A stretch of 64,000 nucleotides of DNA from UMGS1901 sp934122115. Lineage in GTDB: Bacteria > Bacillota > Clostridia > TANB77 > CAG-508. This document shows positions 17,388 through 26,079 of this stretch, piece by piece. Below the pieces are notes generated by a model, which did no database searches, was not told the DNA's origin, and saw only the letters and a list, made by a program, of their open reading frames with translations. The stretch is from positions 1 through 64,000 of the forward strand of contig CAKOVU010000006.1 of NCBI GenBank assembly GCA_934122115.1. The letters are read 5' to 3'. The position numbers were made by a program, and so were the translations under genes. Every line of letters begins with the position of its first letter. Positions within the stretch are counted from its first letter, which is position 1.

Positions 17388-18974
17388 ATAAATTCTATAA
17401 TCTATTTCGGGGAAGATACAATCCTTTTTCTCAATATCTTTTAAGAAATCTAAATCTACTTTATCGTCTTTTAATTGATAATATAGTTTTGTGAATCTTC
17501 CAATATGGTCTTTAATTCTCTTCTTAGCATAATCGACCATTGTACCATTAGTTATTATAAACAACCAATCACTGCTTTGTGCTAATAAAAGTTCTCTAGC
17601 ACATTGGTTTAAAGCACGTATATTTTTTTTCTTTGTTTCATTTGCAAATAAGTTTGCAAGCTCTACCATTCTATCACCAGCAACATGTAAATGCCTATGA
17701 ACATAGTCGTTAGTAGGGTTTAGCCATACTTCACTATAACCATTAGCGCCCCAGCTTGATCTACAAGGTGTTGAAATTTGCATGGTAGGGTATTTATCTA
17801 TATATTCGCTTGGTGTAATTAAATCAAAATCACATTTATCATAATAAATTTTTTTGAATAATGTGTATAACCAATCAGGACCTTCATACCACCAATGGCC
17901 ATATAGCTCTGCATCATAAGGGCAGAGAACAATAGGTGGATTTTTAGTAAAATTTGCAGCTTCAGTAATTTGTTTTTCCCTAGAATCAAAGAAGTGACCA
18001 GATTGTTTATTTATGGAATCCTGTGCCCATTGTAAATTATAATAATCTTTTTCACAATCTTTGCCAGTAATTCTGTAATACTTAATTCCAGTAGGAACTC
18101 TAGCTCCATTTACAGCAATATATGGTTTTATATAGTCATAAGGAGCATCGTAACCAATATCTCTATACCATTCTCTATAATTAAAATCACCTGGATAACC
18201 GTTAATAGAGCTCCAAACCTGCCTAGAAGATTCCATGTCTCTTCCAAATGCTACTATACCATCAGGCGAAACAATAGGAGCTAAAGTTCCATATATTGGA
18301 GTAGGGTTTGCATATAAAATTCCATGAGTTTCGGTTATAACATAGTTAATACCAAATTCTTTTAAATATTTATCTGCTTCTGGAATATAGCCACATTCTG
18401 GAAGCCAAATTCCACGTGGCTTTCTGCCAAAATATTTTTCGTAAGTTTGTACTCCAACTGCAATTTGAGCCCTAACTGTTTTCTCGTTCACGTATAGAAT
18501 TGGGAAATAACCATGTGTAGCTCCACAAGTAATAATTTCAAGAACACCAATATCTTGAAAATGTTTGAATCCAGAAATGATGTTGCAATTATATATATCT
18601 TTAAAAACATGCAAGTCATTAGAATATCTATCAACATAGTATTGAGCCAATTTTTCTAAAGATTCATTATCTTTATTTCTAATAAGTTCTTTTTTTGCAA
18701 GCTCAATATGTGATTTTAAATATTTTATATATCTGTTTTGTAGTAGCTTATTATCAAGCATATTTAAAAGAGGTGGGGTCATAGACATAGTAATTCTAAA
18801 ATCCACCTTTTCATCTACTAACTTTTTAAAATTCAAAAGAAGAGGAATGTAAGTTTCTGAAATTGCTTCAAATAACCATTGCTCTTCTAAATAATCTTCA
18901 CTTTCTGGATGGTGTATAAATGGCAGATGTGCATGAAGTACAAAACTAACATAACCTTTAGGATTCTGTTTCAT
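17382..18974 (-). CDS. GH57 1,4-alpha-glucan branching enzyme (DUF1957 type)
   Basis: The protein has 530 residues. The N-terminal YVSFVLHAHLPFIHHPE is the first GH57 block. GIWLPECGY holds the glutamate expected for the nucleophile, and the PYDAELYGHWWYEGP motif holds the acid aspartate. The C-terminal helical domain (SSDWLFIITNGTMVDYA) is typical of DUF1957 branching enzymes. It would form alpha-1,6 branches in a glycogen-like glucan. Its start overlaps the end of the DUF4912 gene by 17 bases, so the two are translationally coupled. The cluster faces away from a GT4 glycosyltransferase. Confidence 0.92.
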   Translation of the reverse strand: MKQNPKGYVSFVLHAHLPFIHHPESEDYLEEQWLFEAISETYIPLLLNFKKLVDEKVDFRITMSMTPPLLNMLDNKLLQNRYIKYLKSHIELAKKELIRNKDNESLEKLAQYYVDRYSNDLHVFKDIYNCNIISGFKHFQDIGVLEIITCGATHGYFPILYVNEKTVRAQIAVGVQTYEKYFGRKPRGIWLPECGYIPEADKYLKEFGINYVITETHGILYANPTPIYGTLAPIVSPDGIVAFGRDMESSRQVWSSINGYPGDFNYREWYRDIGYDAPYDYIKPYIAVNGARVPTGIKYYRITGKDCEKDYYNLQWAQDSINKQSGHFFDSREKQITEAANFTKNPPIVLCPYDAELYGHWWYEGPDWLYTLFKKIYYDKCDFDLITPSEYIDKYPTMQISTPCRSSWGANGYSEVWLNPTNDYVHRHLHVAGDRMVELANLFANETKKKNIRALNQCARELLLAQSSDWLFIITNGTMVDYAKKRIKDHIGRFTKLYYQLKDDKVDLDFLKDIEKKDCIFPEIDYRIYK

Positions 18975-19851
18975 AAAATTCTCCTTTGCTAAAAGTGCTA
19001 GAACCAGGATTATTTAAGTGTGGGTTGCTAACAAATTTACTTTGTAAATCATATAAACTATAAATTTTTCCCATGTTTCTCATGAAAGATAAAGAAGTAA
19101 TAGATTCTGCAGATACAATATTAGTTTTTACATCTTTAAAATATACAGTGTCCATATTTTTACTGAATAAAACGTGATCATTAGGAGATTCAATCTCGTT
19201 AGATTGTGCAATATATAAGTAATTATTTGGATTATCAAAATGTAATTCATTAATAAATGGCTTAGGTCTACGACCTAATTCTACACTATATTTGCAATTT
19301 GAATCATTTACATGTAAATACCAACTATTTGCAAAATCGTTTATATCAATTTCAAAAGAGTAATGTAAAGTATCGTTATGAATAACTAAAACTGGTTTTG
19401 TATCATTAAAGAAATTATTACCATATTTTTCTACAAAATTTGCTCTATCTGCGTCTGAAATATCCCAGTAAATGAATAGGGTAGTAGGTGTTTGGTATAA
19501 AATTTTAACTACAGTTTGATTATATCTATAAGGCAAATCATAGTACTCAACAGTTGTTTTATTTTCTAAAACTTCATCATTTGGAAGGGGAGCTTTCTTT
19601 GTTCTAGTAGTTTTTGTGGTAGAACGTTTTCTTGTTGTGGTTTTAGTTTCAGCCTTAGCTTTAGTTTTTGTACTTTTTTTAGTAGTTGTTTTCTTTGCAG
19701 TAGAAGTTTTTGTAGCTTTTTTAGCCGTAGTTTTTGAAGTGGTACTAGCTTTTTTTGCAGTGCTTTTTTTAGTTGTACCAGTCTTTTTCGTAGCTTTTGC
19801 TATTTCTTTTTCATCTTGATTTTGTTCAAGTATTTCTGTTTTTTTAGGCAT
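18958..19851 (-). CDS. DUF4912 protein with Lys/Thr/Ala-rich N-terminal tail
   Basis: The protein has 297 residues. Residues 18-90 are a low-complexity run of KK, TT, AK and SK units, strongly basic and like histone-H1-type tails. Residues 105-210 hold the DUF4912 domain, with YDLPYRYNQTVVKILYQTP, LFIYWDISD and WYLHVNDSNCKYSVELG. The fold is a beta sandwich probably related to the carbohydrate-binding domains of branching enzymes. Genetic coupling to the GH57 enzyme suggests a glucan-binding partner. It has a strong AAGGAGGAAAT site. Confidence 0.85.
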   Translation of the reverse strand: MPKKTEILEQNQDEKEIAKATKKTGTTKKSTAKKASTTSKTTAKKATKTSTAKKTTTKKSTKTKAKAETKTTTRKRSTTKTTRTKKAPLPNDEVLENKTTVEYYDLPYRYNQTVVKILYQTPTTLFIYWDISDADRANFVEKYGNNFFNDTKPVLVIHNDTLHYSFEIDINDFANSWYLHVNDSNCKYSVELGRRPKPFINELHFDNPNNYLYIAQSNEIESPNDHVLFSKNMDTVYFKDVKTNIVSAESITSLSFMRNMGKIYSLYDLQSKFVSNPHLNNPGSSTFSKGEFYETES

Positions 19852-19971
19852 AATTTCCTCCTTTGTAAATATCTCTTAAAAACTTATTATATACTATATC
19901 AAAAAGAAAATAAATTCAATAGAAAGGCTTGAAATTTTTGGTAAAAATATTAAAAAAATTATCAAAAATTG

Positions 19972-20000
19972 TTTACATTTGTATTTTTTTTGTATACAAT
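19972..20000 (+). promoter_or_regulatory. Promoter of the GT4 gene
   Basis: TTTACA (19972-19977) and TACAAT (19995-20000) have a 17-base spacer, 58 bases before the start codon. Confidence 0.6.
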
Positions 20001-20058
20001 ATAAAAAAATATTTGTGTAGATAAACAAAAGAAGATTTTTTGAAGGGAGAATTATCAA

Positions 20059-21354
20059 ATGAAGATATTGATGCTTACATGGGAATATCCACCAAGGATA
20101 GTAGGGGGAATCGCTAGAGTAGTACACGATTTATCAAAAAGGCTAATAAAAGATGGACATGAGGTTACTGTTGTAACTTATAGGGACGGAACAGATGTGC
20201 CAGAATATGAGAACGATAGAGGCGTAAATGTATACAGGGTAGATAACTATATGATTCATCCAAATAACTTTATTGATTGGATTATGCAACTAAATTTTAA
20301 TTTAATTGCTAAAGCAACAGAAATTATAAATAAAGAAGGAGCATTTGATGTAATACATGCACATGATTGGCTAGTTACATATGCTGCAAAGACTTTAAAA
20401 AATTCTTTTGGAATTCCAATTGTAGCTACAATACATGCTACAGAAGCTGGAAGAAATAGCGGAATTCATGATGAAACACAAAGATACATAAATGATACAG
20501 AATGGTTATTAACCTATGAAGCAACAGAAGTAATAGTAAATAGCAATTTTATGAAAAATGATATTCAAAGATCTTTTGGATTACCATTTGATAAAATAAA
20601 TGTTATACCAAATGGTATAAATATGAATAATTTTACAGGTATCGACAGAGACTATGATTTTAGAAGACAATATGCAATGGATAATGAAAAAATAATTCTT
20701 TATGTAGGCAGATTGGTATACGAAAAAGGAATACAACATTTAATTTCAGCTATGCCAAAAATATTGGATAACTACCACGATGCTAAGTTGGTAATTGCTG
20801 GAAGAGGCGGAATGATTGATGAATTAAGGCAACAAGCAAACAGCATGGGATTAGCAGATAAGGTATACTTTACAGGATACTTAGATTCTAAGAAAGTTCA
20901 AAAAATGTACAAATGTGCTGATGTTGCAGTATTTCCAAGCACATACGAACCTTTTGGAATAGTAGCCCTAGAAGCTATGCTTGCAGGTGTTCCTACAGTG
21001 GTATCTGATACGGGAGGACTAGGAGAGATAATAGAGCATGGAGTAGATGGAATGAAGAGTTATGCAGGAAATCCTAATTCTATAGCTGATTCAGTAATAT
21101 CTTTATTATATGATCATCAATTAGCAAGCAATGTGTCTAAAAAAGCAGTTCAAAAAGTAAAGAATAATTTCAATTGGGAAAAAATTGCACAAGATACTCA
21201 TTTTACATACGAAAAAGCAATCTGCCAAACTGTAGCAGAAAGACAAGCAGAACAAATGCTACAAGAAAAAGCACAAAAGGCAAAGAAGGCAGAAAATACA
21301 CAAAAAGAGATTACAAATTTATTAACATTCAAAAAGAAACATGCATATGCTTAA
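20059..21354 (+). CDS. GT4-family glycosyltransferase, glycogen-synthase-like
   Basis: The protein has 431 residues with two Rossmann domains. The N-terminal MKILMLTWEYPPRIVGGIA holds the glycine-rich acceptor loop seen in glycogen synthases. ILYVGRLVYEKGIQHLI and the FPSTYEPFGIVALEAM block (E-x7-E) form the nucleotide-sugar site. The C-terminus is a charged, Ala/Lys/Glu-rich helix. With the divergent GH57 and DUF4912 genes it probably makes an alpha-glucan. The ATG follows GAAGGGAGAA. Confidence 0.9.
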   Translation: MKILMLTWEYPPRIVGGIARVVHDLSKRLIKDGHEVTVVTYRDGTDVPEYENDRGVNVYRVDNYMIHPNNFIDWIMQLNFNLIAKATEIINKEGAFDVIHAHDWLVTYAAKTLKNSFGIPIVATIHATEAGRNSGIHDETQRYINDTEWLLTYEATEVIVNSNFMKNDIQRSFGLPFDKINVIPNGINMNNFTGIDRDYDFRRQYAMDNEKIILYVGRLVYEKGIQHLISAMPKILDNYHDAKLVIAGRGGMIDELRQQANSMGLADKVYFTGYLDSKKVQKMYKCADVAVFPSTYEPFGIVALEAMLAGVPTVVSDTGGLGEIIEHGVDGMKSYAGNPNSIADSVISLLYDHQLASNVSKKAVQKVKNNFNWEKIAQDTHFTYEKAICQTVAERQAEQMLQEKAQKAKKAENTQKEITNLLTFKKKHAYA

Positions 21355-21379
21355 AGGCTAGCACAGGAGGTTTAGTATT

Positions 21380-21712
21380 ATGAATATATATGATACAGCA
21401 AATAATTTAGCAAGTGAAATAAGAAATTCTAAAGAGTACAAAGATTATGCAAAAATAAAAAAAGAAATATTTGAGAATAGTGATAAAAAGGCTAAATTAC
21501 AAGAATTTGAGCAAGCAAGATATACTACTCAATTGGAAGCAATGCAAGGAAAAAAGCAAGATGAAAATGTGATGAATAGTTTACAAGAAATGTATGCAAA
21601 ATTAATAGAAGATGAGCAGATTAAAAAATATTTTGATGCAGAAATGAAATTTAATGTTATGATTGCAGACGTAAACAAAATTATAGCAGAAGCTGTAAAA
21701 GATGTATTATAA
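21380..21712 (+). CDS. ylbF: YlbF/YmcA-family regulator
   Basis: The protein has 110 residues and is all helical. The pattern DTANNLASEIRNSKEYKDYAKIK and the C-terminal FMVMIADVNKIIAEAV-like NVMIADVNKIIAEA match the YlbF/YmcA family. These proteins act in Bacillus as a complex with RNase Y that affects mRNA maturation, competence and sporulation. It starts 25 bases after the GT4 gene with a CAGGAGG site. Confidence 0.82.
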   Translation: MNIYDTANNLASEIRNSKEYKDYAKIKKEIFENSDKKAKLQEFEQARYTTQLEAMQGKKQDENVMNSLQEMYAKLIEDEQIKKYFDAEMKFNVMIADVNKIIAEAVKDVL

Positions 21713-21723
21713 AAAACAAATAG

Positions 21724-21750
21724 AGGGTACAAAAATTGTGCCCTTTTATG
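21724..21750 (+). terminator. Terminator after ylbF
   Basis: A seven-bp stem (AGGGTAC / GTGCCCT, one G-U) is followed by TTTT. Confidence 0.55.
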
Positions 21751-21768
21751 ATTTTAGAGGAGGTTTTT

Positions 21769-22497
21769 ATGGAATTAGTAATTATAATTTCGCTTATTAT
21801 CTTTTTGTTCGTATTAAAAATTGGATTGGATATAAAATTAAAAGATTTAAAAAGAATAAAAGAATTAGGGTATGATGAAAAGCTAAAGGAGCTAACAAAC
21901 AAATTGCCTGATAATATAGAAATATGTAAAGATATGTTGAAAATTATAAAAAATGGCGAAACCAAAGTAGAAGAAAGCAAAGACGAAAAAGGTACAACTA
22001 GCTTGTATATTGTGATGTCAAATAAAATATTAATTGCAAATATAAAAAATACTTTTACAAGAATTCAAACGATTGCACATGAATGCATACATTCTAAACA
22101 AAGCAAAGTAATGCAGAAATTTAATTTTATTATTTCTAATATAATAGGAATAATATATGTAATTCTAATAGCTATAATTTTGTTTAATAAATTTGAAAAT
22201 CCGATAATTTTTGGAATTTTATTAATTGCATATTTACTATTAGGAATATCTAGGCTTATTGTGCGCAGTTATTTAGAAATAGATGCTATGATGAATGCAA
22301 AATATTTAGCCAAAGACTATATGGAAAGCAAAGGAATATTATTGCAAGATGAGATACAAAATATTATAGATGGATATGATGAGATAAATTCTGTGGGAAT
22401 AAAATTTTATATTTTTGTATTAATACTTAAATTTATAATGCAAATTATTTTATTATTTTTTATTTTGATGTTATTCCCACCAATAGCGTTATTATAA
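21769..22497 (+). CDS. Membrane protein with HExxH motif
   Basis: The protein has 242 residues. It has an N-terminal helix, then a cytoplasmic stretch (residues 25-100) and the motif TIAHECIHSKQSKVMQKF (HExxH) just before two closely spaced helices (about 120-160), with a last helix at the C-terminus. The layout resembles small integral-membrane zinc peptidases. I do not recognise a named family with confidence. ATG 21769 has a perfect AGGAGG; the in-frame TTG at 21736 lies within the terminator. Confidence 0.6.
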   Translation: MELVIIISLIIFLFVLKIGLDIKLKDLKRIKELGYDEKLKELTNKLPDNIEICKDMLKIIKNGETKVEESKDEKGTTSLYIVMSNKILIANIKNTFTRIQTIAHECIHSKQSKVMQKFNFIISNIIGIIYVILIAIILFNKFENPIIFGILLIAYLLLGISRLIVRSYLEIDAMMNAKYLAKDYMESKGILLQDEIQNIIDGYDEINSVGIKFYIFVLILKFIMQIILLFFILMLFPPIALL

Positions 22498-22539
22498 AAA
22501 AATAAAAATAAAAGCAGAAATAATACTTGAAAGCTGCAG

Positions 22540-22593
22540 AACATATTGTTATACTAAAATAAATAAAATAGTAAGCAATATGTTTTGTTATTT
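22540..22593 (+). terminator. Insulating terminator upstream of inverton 1
   Basis: Eleven base pairs (22540-22550 with 22574-22584) are followed by a T-rich tail. It ends exactly where the left inverted repeat starts. The second cassette has the same layout. It should block read-through from the 21769 gene into the surface-protein gene. Confidence 0.55.
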
Positions 22594-22809
22594 CCTTAAG
22601 TTACATACTTAAAGAACAGTTTTTGCATAAAAATTATACCAATAAAAGTTTGATATTTCAAGCAAAATTTAGAAAAATCAATTGCAATTTTTTTGACTTA
22701 ATTCGAATCAGTTTGAAAAATAAATAAAAACGCTGTAAGCTAGTATTTCCAAACGTTATAGCAAAAATATTTTTAAAAAATCTTTTCTTTAAGTATGTAA
22801 CTTAAGGAA
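22592..22809. repeat. Inverton 1: 25-bp inverted repeats around a 168-bp promoter segment
   Basis: The left site 22592-22616 and the right site 22785-22809 are exact reverse complements over 25 bases. Each has the arms TTCCTTAAG and CTTAAAGAA around a 7-base asymmetric core, TTACATA. This dyad-plus-core design is that of a tyrosine-recombinase crossover site. The 168 bp between contain one clear promoter, which points left. The gene start lies 62 bases after the right site. A cassette with the same dimensions precedes the second LRR gene. Confidence 0.8.
22633..22661 (-). promoter_or_regulatory. Promoter inside inverton 1, pointing away from the LRR gene
   Basis: On the minus strand TTGAAA (22656-22661) and TATAAT (22633-22638) are separated by 17 bases. 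No promoter of similar quality reads rightwards in the segment. Inversion would place the -35 box at about 22740-22745 and the -10 box at about 22763-22768, reading into the surface-protein gene. Confidence 0.75.
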
Positions 22810-22870
22810 GTAGGTAAAGATAATAAAAACATAGGAATACCAAAGAGAATAGAGAAAGGAATTTAATATA

Positions 22871-24790
22871 ATGAGAAAATTAAATATTAAATGTATAAAA
22901 AATAAAAAAGGAATTACCTTAGTTGCATTAGTGGTGACAATAGTAGTTTTATTAATACTAGCAGGAGTAAGTTTAAATTTATTGATAGGCAATAATGGAA
23001 TAATAACAAGAACACAAATATCAAAAGTAAGTCAAGAGTTAGCAGCATATAAAGAAAATATGAATTTGTTTATCGGAGAAAAGCAAGTAGAAACACCAGA
23101 ATTTAATGCAAATACATTAACAGCTTACAAAAACAAATTATATTATAATACAAAGTCAGTAGAAGATAATAGTGGAATAGAAACAGTATTAGGAACAGTA
23201 AATAATAAATATATAGAAAAGATAGAGATAGTAAATGGAGAAATTTGCTTAAATACCACAAATAGTATAGAGCAAAAAGCAGCAGAAGGACTAGGAATAA
23301 AAGTAAATTCATGGGATGTGGTAGATGGAGTACTATTATCAAGTGATAAGAATTTAGAATTAATAAATAATGGAGAAACAGTAGTAATCCCACCATCAAT
23401 AAAGAAAATAGGAGATGGAGCATTTTCAAGTGTAAATAATATAAAGAAAATAGTAATACCAGGAACAGTAGAAGAAATAGGAGCAAATGCGTTTTCAAAT
23501 AATACAACTTTAGAAGAAGTAACAATAGAATATGGAGTGAAAAAAGTAGGAGATTATGCTTTTAGTGGATGTAGCAGTTTAAAGTCAATAGAGTTTCCAG
23601 ATAGTGTAATATATATAGGTTATGCATCTTTACTTAGATGTGTCTTATTAGAGAATATTAAATTATCAAGCAAGATTACATCAATAAATTATTATACAAT
23701 GGCATATACCAATATAAGTGAAATAGATATTCCAGAAGGAATTACAAGCATAGATGGGTATGCATTTGAAGGATGTTCTAGATTAGAAAAAGTGAAAATA
23801 CCAGCCAGTTTAAATAGCTTTAACATAGGTGTATTCTGGGATGTAAAAAGCTTAAAGAATATAATAGTAGATGAAAAAAATAAAAGCTTTAAATTCCAAA
23901 ATGGGTTATTATTATCAAAAGATGGAAAGATAGTATATTTTGGATTATTGGGGCTTACAGAAGTTTCAATTCCAGAGGGAGTAACTGAAATCAAAGGTAA
24001 TTCGTTTGCAGGAAGCGAAACTACAACTATAAGTCTGCCAAATAGTTTGGAAAATATTACTGGTGGAGAATTTAATGAAATGAAGAAATTAAAGGAAATA
24101 AAGATAAAATCAGACAATGAAAATTACAAAGTAGATAATGGTAATTTGTATACAAAAAGTGGAGAAGATTTGATAAGATATGCAGCTGGGGGAGATACCA
24201 TTATAGTTCCAGAAGGTGTTAAAACGATAAGAACTTCTGCAATTCAAAATGATAATGTGAAAGAATTAAAATTACCATCTACATTAGAAAATTTAAATGA
24301 TATGAGCTTAAACTCTCTTACTGGTTTACAAATAGTAAATATACCAGAAAATGTGAAAGCTTTTAGAAGTTCTGCGTTACCAAAAGATTCAAAAGTAGTT
24401 GTAGATAAAAATAATCCTAATATAAAGAGTGTTGATGATTCTATGATATTAAGTAAAGATGGAAAAAAGTTATATGCAGTAAGTAAAGCAGTTAAAGATT
24501 TTAATATTCCAACAACTGTTGAAACAATAGAAATACAATGCTTTTATATGCATAACAATATATCTGAAATTACTGTACCAGAAGGAGTAAGAGAAATAAA
24601 ATCGCAAGCTTTTGGATATTCAAAATTGAAAACTATAAATTTACCTAGCACACTAAAAAGCATGGAACCGAATACATTTGTTAATTGCGCACAATTAACA
24701 AAAATAGTATTAAATAAAAGCAAAGATGGTCTTTCTGGAAGTCCATGGGGATGTCCAATAGGAGATAGAGCGGTAAAGTGGACTAAATAA
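22871..24790 (+). CDS. Prepilin-like surface protein with BspA-type leucine-rich repeats (copy 1)
   Basis: The protein has 639 residues. The N-terminus KNKKGITLVALVVTIVVLL is a class III (prepilin-type) signal with cleavage expected after the glycine; the usual Glu at +5 is absent, as in many clostridial relatives. A coiled region to about 110 follows. Residues 160-630 carry LRR_5-type repeats, for example GDGAFSSVNNIKKIVIPGTV and VGDYAFSGCSSLKSIEFP. This predicts a surface adhesin-like solenoid. AGAAAGGAA precedes the ATG. Expression is probably controlled by the invertible promoter upstream. It is a paralogue of the gene at 31445. Confidence 0.85.
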   Translation: MRKLNIKCIKNKKGITLVALVVTIVVLLILAGVSLNLLIGNNGIITRTQISKVSQELAAYKENMNLFIGEKQVETPEFNANTLTAYKNKLYYNTKSVEDNSGIETVLGTVNNKYIEKIEIVNGEICLNTTNSIEQKAAEGLGIKVNSWDVVDGVLLSSDKNLELINNGETVVIPPSIKKIGDGAFSSVNNIKKIVIPGTVEEIGANAFSNNTTLEEVTIEYGVKKVGDYAFSGCSSLKSIEFPDSVIYIGYASLLRCVLLENIKLSSKITSINYYTMAYTNISEIDIPEGITSIDGYAFEGCSRLEKVKIPASLNSFNIGVFWDVKSLKNIIVDEKNKSFKFQNGLLLSKDGKIVYFGLLGLTEVSIPEGVTEIKGNSFAGSETTTISLPNSLENITGGEFNEMKKLKEIKIKSDNENYKVDNGNLYTKSGEDLIRYAAGGDTIIVPEGVKTIRTSAIQNDNVKELKLPSTLENLNDMSLNSLTGLQIVNIPENVKAFRSSALPKDSKVVVDKNNPNIKSVDDSMILSKDGKKLYAVSKAVKDFNIPTTVETIEIQCFYMHNNISEITVPEGVREIKSQAFGYSKLKTINLPSTLKSMEPNTFVNCAQLTKIVLNKSKDGLSGSPWGCPIGDRAVKWTK

Positions 24791-24812
24791 TTAGAAAAGA
24801 TTTAACTTTAAG

Positions 24813-24844
24813 AAATAGAAAATATTGTATTTTCTATTTTTTTT
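24813..24844 (+). terminator. Terminator after LRR gene 1
   Basis: A perfect 11-bp stem (AAATAGAAAAT / ATTTTCTATTT) with loop ATTGT runs into TTTTT. Confidence 0.75.
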
Positions 24845-24852
24845 GGTATAAT
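24844..24852 (+). promoter_or_regulatory. Extended -10 promoter of pfkA
   Basis: TGGTATAAT is an extended -10 box directly after the preceding terminator. The -35 region is poor. Confidence 0.5.
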
Positions 24853-24914
24853 ATATGTGGAAAAAATCAACAATATAGAGAAATAGAGCAAATATACTAA
24901 AGGAGGATTTTTGT

Positions 24915-26060
24915 ATGGTAAAGAAAGTTGCAATATTAGCCAATGGAGGAGACGTGGCAGGATTTAATGCTGTTATTAGAGCAATATTAAAAACTGCAGA
25001 AAATAACGGGATTGAGTGCTATGGTTTTATAGATGGATATAGAGGATTGTTAAAAAATAACTATGTTCGTTTAAGCACGTATAATAAAAACAATGCATCC
25101 GGAATACTACCTAAGGGAGGTTCAATAATAGGATCTTCTACAAATGCTAATGTGTTTAATTATAAAGTTGTATTACCTAATGGAGAAGTAGAATATAGAG
25201 ATTTATCAGATCAATGTGTACAGAATATAAAAGATGATGGATTTGATTGTTTATTTACACTTGGAGGGGATGGAACCCAGAAATCTGCAAGAGATTTTTC
25301 TTTAAAGGGAATAAATGTTATAGGAGTTCCAAAAACAATAGATAATGATGTTGCATGTACAGATATTACATTTGGATATAATACTGCTGTATCAGTAGCT
25401 TCAGAAGCTTTGGATAGGCTTCATACTACTGGAGAAACGCATCATAGAATAATGGTGTTGGAAGTTATGGGAAGATATGCAGGATGGATTGCACTAGAAT
25501 CTGCAATTGCTGGAGGAGCTGATATTGCATTAATACCAGAAATACCATATGATATAAATTCTGCAGTAGCTAAAGTAAAAAGAAGAGAAGAAGCAGGAAA
25601 GGAATTTAGTGTAGTTGTTGTTGCTGAAGGTGCAATGCCTAAAGGAGGAACTTACACAGTAGAAGGGACAAGGGATAATGGTGCAGGAGTTGATAATAAT
25701 AAGCTAGGTGGTGCAGGAGAGAAAGCAGCAAGAGAATTAGAAAAGCTAACAGGTCTTGAAGCAAGATGCACAGTACTTGGATATATGCAAAGAGGCGGAA
25801 CACCTACAGCTTTTGATAGAGTTTTATCAACAAAATATGGCGCAAAGGCTATGGAGCTTGCAATGGAAGGTAAATTTGGAACTTTGGCAGTAATAAGAAA
25901 TGGAAAATTAGATTCAGTTTCATTAGAAGATGTTGTTGGAAATAATAAGAAAGTAGGAGCTGTATCTGGGAATACTGCAGAAAGCAATATAAGAAAAGTA
26001 AGCATGGAGGATGATTTAGTTAAAACAGCTAGAAGTATTGGAATATGCTTAGGAGATTAG
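24915..26060 (+). CDS. pfkA: 6-phosphofructokinase
   Basis: The protein has 381 residues and phosphorylates fructose 6-phosphate in glycolysis. Key motifs are LGGDGTQKSA and VPKTIDNDV, the catalytic TIDND loop, and MGRYAGWIALESAIAGGAD. The residue pair that reports donor use is Gly after GGD (typical of ATP enzymes) and Lys before TIDND (typical of PPi enzymes and of some ATP enzymes). The donor is therefore uncertain, with ATP more likely. AAAGGAGGA precedes the ATG. argS follows 19 bases downstream. Confidence 0.93.
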   Translation: MVKKVAILANGGDVAGFNAVIRAILKTAENNGIECYGFIDGYRGLLKNNYVRLSTYNKNNASGILPKGGSIIGSSTNANVFNYKVVLPNGEVEYRDLSDQCVQNIKDDGFDCLFTLGGDGTQKSARDFSLKGINVIGVPKTIDNDVACTDITFGYNTAVSVASEALDRLHTTGETHHRIMVLEVMGRYAGWIALESAIAGGADIALIPEIPYDINSAVAKVKRREEAGKEFSVVVVAEGAMPKGGTYTVEGTRDNGAGVDNNKLGGAGEKAARELEKLTGLEARCTVLGYMQRGGTPTAFDRVLSTKYGAKAMELAMEGKFGTLAVIRNGKLDSVSLEDVVGNNKKVGAVSGNTAESNIRKVSMEDDLVKTARSIGICLGD

Positions 26061-26079
26061 TTATGAAAGGAATTTAACA

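Noticed and set aside
19616..19819. Plus-strand Val/Phe-rich frame over the DUF4912 tail
   Set aside because: Mirror of the Lys/Thr/Ala repeats of the real gene; low-complexity artefact.
22592..22809. Inverted repeats as ends of a small transposon (MITE)
   Set aside because: No flanking target duplication was found. The segment holds a promoter at fixed spacing before paralogous surface genes in two copies, and each end is itself a dyad with an asymmetric core. Invertible promoter fits better.
23103..23525. Minus-strand frame of 140 Leu-rich residues inside the LRR gene
   Set aside because: It is the shadow of A-rich coding sequence on the other strand, with no ribosome site and a composition artefact of Leu and Tyr.
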